64,000 nucleotides of DNA, taken from an uncultured Clostridia bacterium. Lineage in GTDB: Bacteria; Bacillota; Clostridia; Christensenellales; Aristaeellaceae. The DNA is taken from positions 34,971 through 98,970 of the forward strand of contig CAKTXR010000006.1 of the NCBI GenBank assembly GCA_934631025.1, in the 5' to 3' direction. How positions within the stretch are numbered: position 1 is the stretch's first letter; the number at the start of each line of letters is the position of its first letter. This document shows positions 36,888-44,479 of the stretch, one piece after another. Below the pieces are notes generated by a model that worked only from the letters and a program-made list of their open reading frames with translations, did not search any database and was not told the origin of the DNA. A program made the position numbers and the translations under genes.

Positions 36888-36929
36888 CAGCGCTCTTTCA
36901 ACGCTCTTTCTTCGGGGGAAAACGATTTG

Positions 36930-38120
36930 ATGAAGCGATCCGCACTCATGCTCGCGCTGGTTCTGTTCCTGCTCTGTCCGGCCGTCTGCGCCGCAGAGAC
37001 GGAGGAGCCGGCGTTCGGGCGGGAATTTTCCGGCGAATACGCCGCCTACGGCGATTATGTGACGCTGCGCTACACCGTGCTCAACACGCTGGGCGAGAGC
37101 ATAAGCGCCGTCACGGTGAGCGACCCGCTGGTGGGCGTGGCCGGCTATGCCGAGACGCTCGCGCCGGGCGAGAAACGCGTCTTTACCGCGCGCGTCCGCG
37201 TCATCGCCGACTGCCTGAGCACGCCGGCAATGAGCTACACGCTGGGCGGCGAAACGCGCACCGTCGCCGCGCCGCAGAAGGGCGTGACGCTCGAAAACGC
37301 CGCGCTGTCGGCCGCCCTCACAGAAGAGACAAGCGAGAACGACTCCATGCTCATCCTCACCGTGACCAATCAGGGCAACGCGCCGGTCTACGGCGTGAAG
37401 GCCGTCGATCAGGCGCTGGGCGACATGGGCGCGGCTGTCTCCACGCTGAACACCGGCGAAAGCGCGCGCTTTGAACGCGTCCTGTCGGGCGGTGACAGCC
37501 ATCTGTGCCATGTCTCGGCCAGAAGCGCGGGCGGTCAGGCGCTCGAGATCGACTCGAACGCGCTCGACGCACAGGATACGCAGAGCGTAAGCGAAGAGGG
37601 CGGCGTAACGCTCTCGGCGGCGCTGGACGGCGGGCGCGTGCTGGTGAGCATCGACAACGATACGGACACGCTCTATGAAAACCTCACGCTGACCGAGCGG
37701 ACGAGCGGCGGCACGCGCGCTCTGCGCTTTCTGCCCGCGCGGGGCCGGACGCAGCTCGTCTGGGCAGCGGGCGAAGCGGGGGAGACGCTGGCCTTCGCGC
37801 TGGCGCTGCCGGACGGACAAACCGCATCCGCCGAGCCGCTGACGCTCGAAACCGCGCAGGAGACGGAGGACGATCCGCTGGACGCGATTCCGGACGGCGT
37901 GTCCTTCCGCATGGCCGACGACCCGCAGACCTATCGGGACATGATGCTCGGGGCGGGGCTGACGCTTATGGCGCTGGGCGCGGGCGCATGGCTCGCCGCG
38001 GCAGTCAGACGCCGCCGCGAACGCCGCCGCCGGCTCAAAAAACGGCAGGAGCGCAAAAAGCAGCGGCAAAACACGCTGAAAAAGACCGACGCACGAAAGA
38101 ATGAGGAGAAAAAAGCATGA
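36930..38120 (+). CDS. secreted CARDB-like membrane-anchored protein
   Basis: About 396 residues: a signal peptide (MKRSALMLALVLFLLCPAVCA), two Ig-like extracellular regions of COG1361 type (GDYVTLRYTVLNTLGESISAVTV and LILTVTNQGNAPVYGVKA), a membrane segment (LGAGLTLMALGAGAWLAAAV) and a strongly basic 45-residue cytoplasmic tail. Related in style to the 33.2 kb protein. It probably belongs to the same transporter. The TTG at 36927 is a possible start, but the ATG at 36930 follows GGGGGA. Stop overlaps the ROK gene by ATGA. Confidence 0.72.
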   Translation: MKRSALMLALVLFLLCPAVCAAETEEPAFGREFSGEYAAYGDYVTLRYTVLNTLGESISAVTVSDPLVGVAGYAETLAPGEKRVFTARVRVIADCLSTPAMSYTLGGETRTVAAPQKGVTLENAALSAALTEETSENDSMLILTVTNQGNAPVYGVKAVDQALGDMGAAVSTLNTGESARFERVLSGGDSHLCHVSARSAGGQALEIDSNALDAQDTQSVSEEGGVTLSAALDGGRVLVSIDNDTDTLYENLTLTERTSGGTRALRFLPARGRTQLVWAAGEAGETLAFALALPDGQTASAEPLTLETAQETEDDPLDAIPDGVSFRMADDPQTYRDMMLGAGLTLMALGAGAWLAAAVRRRRERRRRLKKRQERKKQRQNTLKKTDARKNEEKKA

Positions 38121-39076
38121 CTTACATCGGATTTGACATTGGCGGTACGAAATGCGCGGCCTGTCTGGGCGTAAAGCGCGCGGACGGCATTGATATTATC
38201 GCAAAGCGCGCCTTCCCCACGCCGAAGCCGTGGCAGGCGGCGGTCGAAGCGCTCTTCTGCGCCGCGGAGGAGCTGCTCAAAGAGCACGGCGAGCCGGTCT
38301 CGGCCTGCGGCTTCAGCTGCGGCGGCCCGCTCGATTCAAGATCGGGCGTCGTGATGTCCCCGCCCAATCTGCCCGGCTGGGACAACGTGCCCCTCGTGCG
38401 GCTGGCCGAGGAGCGCTTTCATGTCCCCGCCTTTCTCGAGAACGACGCAAATGCCTGCGCGCTGGCCGAATGGCGCTGGGGCGCGGGGCAGGGAACGCAC
38501 AGCATGGCCTTTCTGACGTTCGGCACGGGGCTGGGCGCGGGACTGATTCTGGACGACCGGCTGCTGCGCGGCGCGAACGGCAACGCGGGCGAGGTGGGGC
38601 ACATCCGTCTGGCGGCGTTCGGCCCGTCGGGCTACGGCAAGGAAGGCTCGTTCGAGGGCTTCTGCTCGGGCGGCGGTCTCGCGCAGCTGGCCGTGACGCT
38701 GGGACGGCGCGCCGTGCAGAACGGCAAGCGCCCCGCCTATCTCGAAAACGGCTATGAAGCCGTCGCAACGAAGGCCGTCGCGCAGGCCGCCTATGCGGGC
38801 GACGAAACGGCAATCGAGGTGTTCGAACGCTGCGGCGAGAAGCTGGGCGAGGGTCTGTCCGTGCTGGTGGACGTGATCAATCCGGAAGCGATCGTCATCG
38901 GCTCGGTGTTCACGCGCTGCGAGAATCTGCTGCGCCCCGCGATGGAACGCGTCATGGCGCGGGAGTGCCTGGGCGCGTCGCTGGCCGTCGTGCGCGTGCT
39001 GCCGGCAAAACTGGGCGAGGCCATCGGCGATTACGCGGCGCTCTGCGCGGCTGAATACGGGCTGTCCTGCCGGTAA
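38117..39076 (+). CDS. ROK family sugar kinase-like protein
   Basis: 319 residues: an N-terminal DxGGTK phosphate loop (YIGFDIGGTKCA), NDANACALAEW with the catalytic Asp, and FGTGLGAGLI for ATP binding. The usual ROK zinc motif CxCGxxGCxE is lost: the equivalent part reads GYGKEGSFEGFCSGGG, so the three zinc cysteines are missing. The enzyme may be a glucokinase or a kinase of N-acylated sugars, or it may not bind zinc. No helix-turn-helix. The start overlaps the preceding gene, so it is translated with the ABC transporter set. Confidence 0.83.
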   Translation: MTYIGFDIGGTKCAACLGVKRADGIDIIAKRAFPTPKPWQAAVEALFCAAEELLKEHGEPVSACGFSCGGPLDSRSGVVMSPPNLPGWDNVPLVRLAEERFHVPAFLENDANACALAEWRWGAGQGTHSMAFLTFGTGLGAGLILDDRLLRGANGNAGEVGHIRLAAFGPSGYGKEGSFEGFCSGGGLAQLAVTLGRRAVQNGKRPAYLENGYEAVATKAVAQAAYAGDETAIEVFERCGEKLGEGLSVLVDVINPEAIVIGSVFTRCENLLRPAMERVMARECLGASLAVVRVLPAKLGEAIGDYAALCAAEYGLSCR

Positions 39077-39398
39077 GGCGCGGGATAGCTTCGACGCACA
39101 GTACGAAGCGCCGGATACAGCCGCATTTGCGGGAAGCTCTGAGACTCAGGTGAAAGCCGCGCGGCTTTGGAGCGCGTTTCGCCGCGTTTGGGGCTGAAAT
39201 CTTCGATTTGTTTTCCGATAGAGCTGCGGCGGTTCCTGAACGCACGCCTGACTCATTACCCTTGAAACAATCAGAGGAAGCCGCGCGAGGCGCGAGCCGT
39301 CCCAATGAAATATATGCCATACCATAAAAATACGCAACAATCACGAAAGAGCGCGCGTCGAACCTGACAACGAACCGCATAACGAGGTGAACATCCCC
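39077..39398. other. intergenic region before the LCP gene
   Basis: About 320 bases without a supported gene. No clear terminator for the ROK gene and no strong promoter for the LCP gene are seen. Confidence 0.4.
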
Positions 39399-40532
39399 TT
39401 GAAACGCTTTTTATCCTGGCTTCTGATCGCCCTGCTCGCTCCCATGCTCGCATCGGCGCAGAGCGTTCCGGTCAATCCCATGGCGACGCGCGGCGAAAGC
39501 GTCTACATCACTCCCACGCCGTCTCCAGAGCCTACGCCCGAGCCGGTTGCAGCGCCTACCGCCGAACCGACGAGCGAACCTGCGGCCGAAGCGCCGACTG
39601 AACCGACGGCCACGGTCATGGCCGCGCCCGCCGAGCCGGAGGACGACTATCTGATCGACGATATGCTGGACGCGGAGACCATCGCGCGGCTGGACGAGGA
39701 GGTGCGCGATTACCTGATCGGCACGGGCGAGCTGATGGACTCGGTCGAGGGCGTGCGCAACATCCTGCTGGTGGGCGTGGACGCGCGCCCGGGCGAGACG
39801 AAATCGCGCTCGGACACCATCATCATCCTCACGATCGACGGCAACAACAACGTCATCAAGCTGACCTCGCTTTTGCGCGATCTCTACGTTTCCATTCCCG
39901 ATCACGGCAACAACCGCATCAACGTCGCCTGGGTATACGGCGAGTTTGATCTGCTGCGCCAGACCATCCGCGAAAACTTCGGGCTGGACGTGACGGAATA
40001 CGTCGAGGTCGATCTGACGCTGCTGGTCGATCTGATCGATCAGATCGGCGGGCTGACGCTGAACGTCGCGTCCGAGAAGCAGAGAAAGGCCATCAACGGC
40101 GTGATCGACGCCTACAACTATCAGTTCCACGAGCCGAACAACGACGGGCTGGTTACGTCTCTGGGCGAGCAGCAGATGAACGGCAAGCAGGTCATGGCCT
40201 ACGCGCGCTATCGCAAGATCGATTCCGACTTCAAGCGCAGCGAGCGCCAGCGCGAGGTGCTGAGCAAGATCTTTGACAAGATCAAGGACATGTCGCTGAT
40301 CGAGCTGACCCGGCTGGCGGCCTATGCGGTCGATCGCGTAAAGACCAATCTCTCGCTCAACGACGTCGTTTCGCTGATCCCGGTCATGTACGGCATGAAG
40401 GACGCGCCCATAGAACAGCTGACGCTGCCCTATGAGGGCGAATATCAGAGCAGAACCGTCTCCGGCATGGCCGTGCTGGTGCCCAATCTTTCGGCGGCGC
40501 AGGCGCGGCTGGAGGCGTTCATTTACGGATGA
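39399..40532 (+). CDS. LytR-CpsA-Psr (LCP) family cell wall glycopolymer ligase
   Basis: 377 residues: a short N-terminal signal anchor (RFLSWLLIALLAPMLASAQ), a Pro/Thr/Glu linker (about 25-75) and an LCP domain (NILLVGVDARPGETKSRSDT, LTSLLRDLYVSIPDHG and YARYRKIDSDFKRSERQ with the Arg residues that hold the polyprenyl pyrophosphate). LCP enzymes attach teichoic acid or capsule to peptidoglycan. The frame opens at GTG 39387 but GAGGTGA is then the SD for TTG 39399, which gives a regular signal anchor. Terminator follows the stop. Confidence 0.85.
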   Translation: MKRFLSWLLIALLAPMLASAQSVPVNPMATRGESVYITPTPSPEPTPEPVAAPTAEPTSEPAAEAPTEPTATVMAAPAEPEDDYLIDDMLDAETIARLDEEVRDYLIGTGELMDSVEGVRNILLVGVDARPGETKSRSDTIIILTIDGNNNVIKLTSLLRDLYVSIPDHGNNRINVAWVYGEFDLLRQTIRENFGLDVTEYVEVDLTLLVDLIDQIGGLTLNVASEKQRKAINGVIDAYNYQFHEPNNDGLVTSLGEQQMNGKQVMAYARYRKIDSDFKRSERQREVLSKIFDKIKDMSLIELTRLAAYAVDRVKTNLSLNDVVSLIPVMYGMKDAPIEQLTLPYEGEYQSRTVSGMAVLVPNLSAAQARLEAFIYG

Positions 40533-40538
40533 CGCGCG

Positions 40539-40578
40539 GCGGAGCGTTCCTCTCCAAAGGGGAGCGCTCCGCTTTTTT
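40539..40578 (+). terminator. intrinsic terminator of the LCP gene
   Basis: GCGGAGCG and CGCTCCGC arms with a six-T run just after the LCP stop. Confidence 0.8.
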
Positions 40579-40590
40579 ACATCGAAATGT

Positions 40591-40633
40591 GTGTATAATA
40601 CGTATTGACGGCACGTATAATACGTGGTATAAT
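40591..40633 (+). promoter_or_regulatory. hicAB promoter with two operator palindromes
   Basis: TTGACG at 40605 and TATAAT at 40628, 17 bases apart. The palindrome ACGTATAATACGT (40613-40625, ACGTAT-A-ATACGT) lies between the two hexamers and a near copy, GTGTATAATACGT (40591-40603), lies just before the -35. They are 22 bases apart, two helix turns, as expected for a HicB dimer-of-dimers. Binding here would block RNA polymerase, giving autoregulation. Confidence 0.75.
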
Positions 40634-40657
40634 AGGAGGGTCAGGAGGGTGATGACC

Positions 40658-40843
40658 ATGCCGCCAAGCGGAAAAGAGATCATCAAGCGACTGATTGCCG
40701 ACGGATGGCATATAGACCGGATTCATGGCAGTCATTATGTCATGGCCAAGGGCGACCGCACCGAGGTGATTCCCGTCCATGGGAGTCAGGACATGAAGCC
40801 GGGGCTTCTGGCCGCCATTCTGAAGCGCACGGGGCTGAAATAA
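40658..40843 (+). CDS. hicA: HicA family mRNA interferase toxin
   Basis: 61 residues of the HicA fold: KEIIKRLIADGWHIDRIHGSH with the catalytic His, then VIPVHGSQDMKPGLLAAILKRTGL. HicA cleaves mRNA and tmRNA and is held in check by HicB. AGGAGG at 40643 fits the ATG at 40658; the in-frame ATG at 40652 is too close. hicB follows 35 bases on. Confidence 0.92.
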   Translation: MPPSGKEIIKRLIADGWHIDRIHGSHYVMAKGDRTEVIPVHGSQDMKPGLLAAILKRTGLK

Positions 40844-40878
40844 GCCCCCGTGCATCCCTGCGAAAGGAGCGTCGTTCC

Positions 40879-41259
40879 ATGTTCAAGGCTTATCCCGCCA
40901 TATTTCACCGCGACGACGGCGGCTATTGGGTCGAATTTCCCGATTTGCCCGGCTGCCAGAGCGAGGGCAATACCGTCGCCGAAGCCGTGTGCGAGGCGTC
41001 CTCGGCGCTGGGCGCTTATCTGTGCTCTCTGATGGATCGCGCGCTGCCCATTCCGGCGGCTTCCGATATTCACGCGCTTCATGCGGACGATCAGGATTTC
41101 GTCTCGATCGTCGCCGCCGATCCCGTCGCCTTTCAAAAGCGCACAAAGGCCGTCAAAAAGACGCTGACCATCCCCCAATGGCTCAACGAAGAAGCCGAGC
41201 GCCGGCACATCAACTTTTCATCCGTTCTCCAGCAGGCGCTGATCAATCATCTTCAGTAA
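40879..41259 (+). CDS. hicB: HicB family antitoxin
   Basis: 126 residues: an N-terminal partial RNase H fold (FHRDDGGYWVEFPDLPGCQSEG, typical of HicB) and a C-terminal ribbon-helix-helix (TKAVKKTLTIPQWLNEEAER and SSVLQQALINH). The RHH domain should bind the palindromic operators upstream of hicA. AAGGAG stands nine bases before the ATG. Confidence 0.92.
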   Translation: MFKAYPAIFHRDDGGYWVEFPDLPGCQSEGNTVAEAVCEASSALGAYLCSLMDRALPIPAASDIHALHADDQDFVSIVAADPVAFQKRTKAVKKTLTIPQWLNEEAERRHINFSSVLQQALINHLQ

Positions 41260-41264
41260 CCTTC

Positions 41265-41296
41265 CCGCTCCGGTCGCCACGGCCGGGGCGCTTTTT
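41265..41296 (+). terminator. intrinsic terminator of hicAB
   Basis: GCTCCGG and CCGGGGC arms with GCTTTTT following. Confidence 0.7.
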
Positions 41297-41300
41297 CCTC

Positions 41301-41330
41301 TTGCCGAGGCGGGCCGCTTCGTGCTATAAT
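41301..41330 (+). promoter_or_regulatory. promoter of the rhaB-sigH block
   Basis: TTGCCG at 41301, 18 bases, TATAAT at 41325; the start codon is 56 bases on, with GAGGA as SD. Confidence 0.6.
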
Positions 41331-41386
41331 AGGCTTACTCATGATGGAGAAGTATGTCCACTTAATTTTGAGGAGGATTCACGCAT

Positions 41387-42868
41387 ATGAAAACGCTTCG
41401 TCTGATGGGTTTCGATTTCGGCGCATCGAGCGGCCGCGCCATGCTGGGCACCTATGACGGCAAGACGCTTCAGTTGGAGGAGCTGCACCGCTTCTCGAAC
41501 GATCCGGTGATGCTCAACGGCCGCTTCGTGTGGGACGTGCAGCGCCTGTTCTTTGAAATGAAGGCCGCGCTGCTCAAGGCGGTCAAGGCCGGCATCAAGC
41601 TGGACGGCATCGGCATCGACACCTGGGGCGTCGATTTCGGCCTGCTGGACAAAAACGGCGCTCTCCTGGGCATTCCGGTCAACTACCGCGACGCGCGCAC
41701 CGACAACATGATGGAAGAGGCCTTCAAGATCGTGCCCAAGGAGGATATCTTTGAGGAGACCGGCCTGGCCTTCATGCAGTTCAACACGCTCTATCAGCTG
41801 CTCGCCATGAAGAAGATGGGCGATCCCACGCTGGACGTGGCCGACACCATGCTCTTCATGCCCGATCTGCTGGCCTATTTCCTGACCGGCGAGAAGGCGA
41901 CCGAATACACCATCGCCTCCACCAGCCAGCTCATCAACCCGCACACCCGCGACTGGGCGTACGGCCTGATCGAAAAGTTCGGCCTGCCCACGAAAATGCT
42001 CACGAAGATCCAGCCCGCCGGCACCGTGCGCGGCCTGCTGCTCAAGCAGATCGCCGACGAGGTGGGCATGGAGCAGGTGCCCGTAATCGCCGTCGGCTCG
42101 CACGACACCGCGTCCGCCGTGGCCGCCGTGCCCGCGCGCGAGGGCTCTTCCTTCGCCTACATCAGCTCCGGCACATGGTCGCTTTTGGGCGCTGAAATCA
42201 CCGAGCCGCTCTCCAGCGTCGAGGTCATGAAGGCCAACTATACCAACGAAGGCGGCATCAACGGCACCACCCGCCTGCTCAAGAACATCATGGGCCTGTG
42301 GATCATCCAGGAGTGCAAGCGCGAGTGGGATCGCCGCGCCGACGCAGTCGATTTCGCCGGCCTGGTCAAGCTGGCCGAGCAGGCGCCCGCGTTCAAGGCG
42401 GTCATCGACGTGGACGATCCGCGCTTCCTCGCCCCCGGCAATATGCCCGCGCGTATTCAGGATTACTGCCGCGAGACCAATCAGCCCGTGCCCGAGGGCC
42501 GCGGCGAAATCTCCCGCGTGATTTATGAATCGCTCGCGCTCAAGTATCGCTGGGCGATCGAGCGGCTGGAGCAGGATCTGCTGCACAAGAAGATCGACGT
42601 GCTGCACATCGTTGGCGGCGGCAGCAAGAACGTCATGCTCAACCGCATGACCGCGGGCGCAATTCGCCGCCCCGTGATCGCCGGCCCCGGCGAGGGCACC
42701 GTCATCGGCAACCTGCTGGTGCAGGCCATGGCGCTGGGCGAGATCAAGTCCATCCCCGAGCTGCGTCAGGTCGTCGCCGCTTCGTTCGAGAACGTCGAGT
42801 ATCTGCCCGAGGGCGATCCGGCCGCCTGGGACGAGGCTTACGAGCGCCTGCTCAAGCTGGCTCATTGA
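41387..42868 (+). CDS. rhaB: rhamnulokinase
   Basis: 493-residue FGGY kinase that phosphorylates L-rhamnulose. Motifs: GFDFGASSGRAMLG, GIDTWGVDFGLLD, MQFNTLYQL, the ATP-site YISSGTWSLLG, and the catalytic Asp region HDTASAVAAVPA. Length and order agree with RhaB. Close relatives may act on L-fuculose. It is out of place upstream of mrnC and sigH, where cysS would usually be; no rhaA or rhaD is here. Confidence 0.9.
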   Translation: MKTLRLMGFDFGASSGRAMLGTYDGKTLQLEELHRFSNDPVMLNGRFVWDVQRLFFEMKAALLKAVKAGIKLDGIGIDTWGVDFGLLDKNGALLGIPVNYRDARTDNMMEEAFKIVPKEDIFEETGLAFMQFNTLYQLLAMKKMGDPTLDVADTMLFMPDLLAYFLTGEKATEYTIASTSQLINPHTRDWAYGLIEKFGLPTKMLTKIQPAGTVRGLLLKQIADEVGMEQVPVIAVGSHDTASAVAAVPAREGSSFAYISSGTWSLLGAEITEPLSSVEVMKANYTNEGGINGTTRLLKNIMGLWIIQECKREWDRRADAVDFAGLVKLAEQAPAFKAVIDVDDPRFLAPGNMPARIQDYCRETNQPVPEGRGEISRVIYESLALKYRWAIERLEQDLLHKKIDVLHIVGGGSKNVMLNRMTAGAIRRPVIAGPGEGTVIGNLLVQAMALGEIKSIPELRQVVAASFENVEYLPEGDPAAWDEAYERLLKLAH

Positions 42869-42873
42869 TTGAC

Positions 42874-43284
42874 ATGATCGACAGAAACGCATTCCCGCAG
42901 GGCCAGCTGCCCGGCTCGCTGGAGCTGGCCTATGTGGGCGACACGCTGTGGGATCTCATGGTGCGCACGCGCCTTGTCCGGCAGGGCGGCACGATGAAAA
43001 CGCTTCACCGCACCGCCGTTCAGCGCGTCTGCGCCCATGCCCAGAGCGACGCGCTGGGGCGCATCGAGCCGCTGCTCACCGAGGATGAGGCGGGCGTCGT
43101 GCGCCGCGCGCGCAACGCCAAACAGTCGCCCACCAAAAACGCCGATCCGCACGATTATCACCGTGCCACCGCGCTGGAGGCGCTCGTCGGCTATCTGTAT
43201 CTCTCCGGCCAGACGGCGCGCATGGACGAGCTGATGCGCGCCGCCCTGCCCGAGGAGGACAGCGCCGAACCGTCCGCCGAATAA
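42874..43284 (+). CDS. mrnC: Mini-ribonuclease 3
   Basis: 136-residue MrnC, an RNase III-like nuclease without a dsRNA-binding domain that trims 23S rRNA precursors. LELAYVGDTLWDLMVRT and HDYHRATALEALVGYLYLSG match the family; the catalytic Asp and Glu residues are present. The start is not certain: TTG at 42865 overlaps the rhaB stop (TTGA) but ATG at 42874 gives a tidier N-terminus. Next is thyX. Confidence 0.9.
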   Translation: MIDRNAFPQGQLPGSLELAYVGDTLWDLMVRTRLVRQGGTMKTLHRTAVQRVCAHAQSDALGRIEPLLTEDEAGVVRRARNAKQSPTKNADPHDYHRATALEALVGYLYLSGQTARMDELMRAALPEEDSAEPSAE

Positions 43285-43317
43285 GCGCGCCGATTCCACA
43301 TCCGGGAGGATACCGCC

Positions 43318-44061
43318 TTGCCAGAAGTTACACCCAACGTCAAGCTGATCCGCTATACCCCCGCGCCCGAGGAGCTGATCGCCATGGCCGGAAAGCTGTG
43401 CTATTCCGCAGCCGATCTGGACGATCTCGGCGAAGGCGTGGCCGAAAAGGATCAGACGAAATACCTGAGCCGCCTGTCCGAGATGGGACATTATTCCACG
43501 TTCGAGCACGCCTCGTTCACCTTCGGTATAGAGGGCGTGTCCCGCAGCCTGCTGGCGCAGATCACGCGCCACCGCATCGCCAGCTTTTCCGTGCAGTCTC
43601 AGCGCTATGTGGCGCTGGGCGACGATGAGAACGGCTTCGATTACGTCGTGCCGCCGCGCATCGCCGCGCTGGGCGAGGAAGCTGAAGCCGAGTATCATGC
43701 GCAGATGGCGCAGATGAACGTCTGGTATCAGACATGGCGCAAACGGCTGGGTACCGGCGAGGCCAGCAACGAGGACGCGCGCTTCGTGCTGCCCAACGCC
43801 GCCGCCACGCGGATGCTCGTGACCATGAACGCCCGCGAGCTATTGCACTTCCTGAGCCTGCGCTGCTGCAACCGCGCGCAGTGGGAGATCCGCTCGGTCG
43901 CCTGGCAGATGCTCGCGCTGGCCTATGAGGCCGCTCCGGCGCTGTTCGGCAAGGCCGGTCCCGGCTGCCTGCGCGGCGCGTGTCCCGAGGGCAAGAAGTG
44001 CTGCGGCCGCAGCGACGAGGTGCGCGCCCGCTTTGAGGAAATCAAAAACGCGAAGCGCTGA
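43318..44061 (+). CDS. thyX: FAD-dependent thymidylate synthase
   Basis: 247 residues. ThyX motif RHRxxSxxxxSQR is at about residue 84 (RHRIASFSVQSQRY); a C-terminal active-site segment ARELLHFLSLRCCNRAQWEIR follows. It makes dTMP from dUMP with methylene-THF and NADPH. The start is TTG at 43318, preceded by GGGAGGA at seven bases. ThyX in the mrnC-rlmB gap is a known Clostridial arrangement. Confidence 0.95.
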   Translation: MPEVTPNVKLIRYTPAPEELIAMAGKLCYSAADLDDLGEGVAEKDQTKYLSRLSEMGHYSTFEHASFTFGIEGVSRSLLAQITRHRIASFSVQSQRYVALGDDENGFDYVVPPRIAALGEEAEAEYHAQMAQMNVWYQTWRKRLGTGEASNEDARFVLPNAAATRMLVTMNARELLHFLSLRCCNRAQWEIRSVAWQMLALAYEAAPALFGKAGPGCLRGACPEGKKCCGRSDEVRARFEEIKNAKR

Positions 44062-44479
44062 CGCAGATTCCATCGCCGCGTTCGGCCTGCGCGCCGCCGT
44101 TTATGCGCGCGGCGCTTGAAGCCCGCAATCCGATGCGTTATACTGCGAAAAGTGCTGTTCGGCGCGCGGTTGCTCAGCGGCTTGCACGTCATTCGATGCA
44201 CTGCGCATGAGGAAGCGCGTAGCTTTGGACGTGCGGCGGCACGACTTGCGCCTGAAGAAGCGCACGGCCTTGAGCGCGCGGCGATGCGGCTTGTGCGGCT
44301 TCCCGCTTCCGAAAAAGGTCTCGCCGTCAAGTCGTTCACGCGCCGCCCCGAGGAACAGCTCCTTCGCCGAATCAGGCCGTTCAGACCTGAGCGCGGCGTG
44401 GACAAATACTGATACGACACGCCTGATGATTGCTCAGGCCATTTTCGAAATACTCGCGACCATATTTGGAGGAATATCC
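44062..44479. other. GC-rich intergenic region between thyX and rlmB
   Basis: About 420 bases. Open frames cross it in three registers because of high GC, but none has an SD or a plausible product. No tRNA or clear terminator. The only feature seen is the SD TTTGGAGGA just before rlmB. Confidence 0.4.

Noticed and set aside
44207..44479. A 91-codon upstream extension of rlmB
   Set aside because: No SD before it; the ATG at 44480 has TTTGGAGGA, and the extension has composition of random GC-rich DNA.
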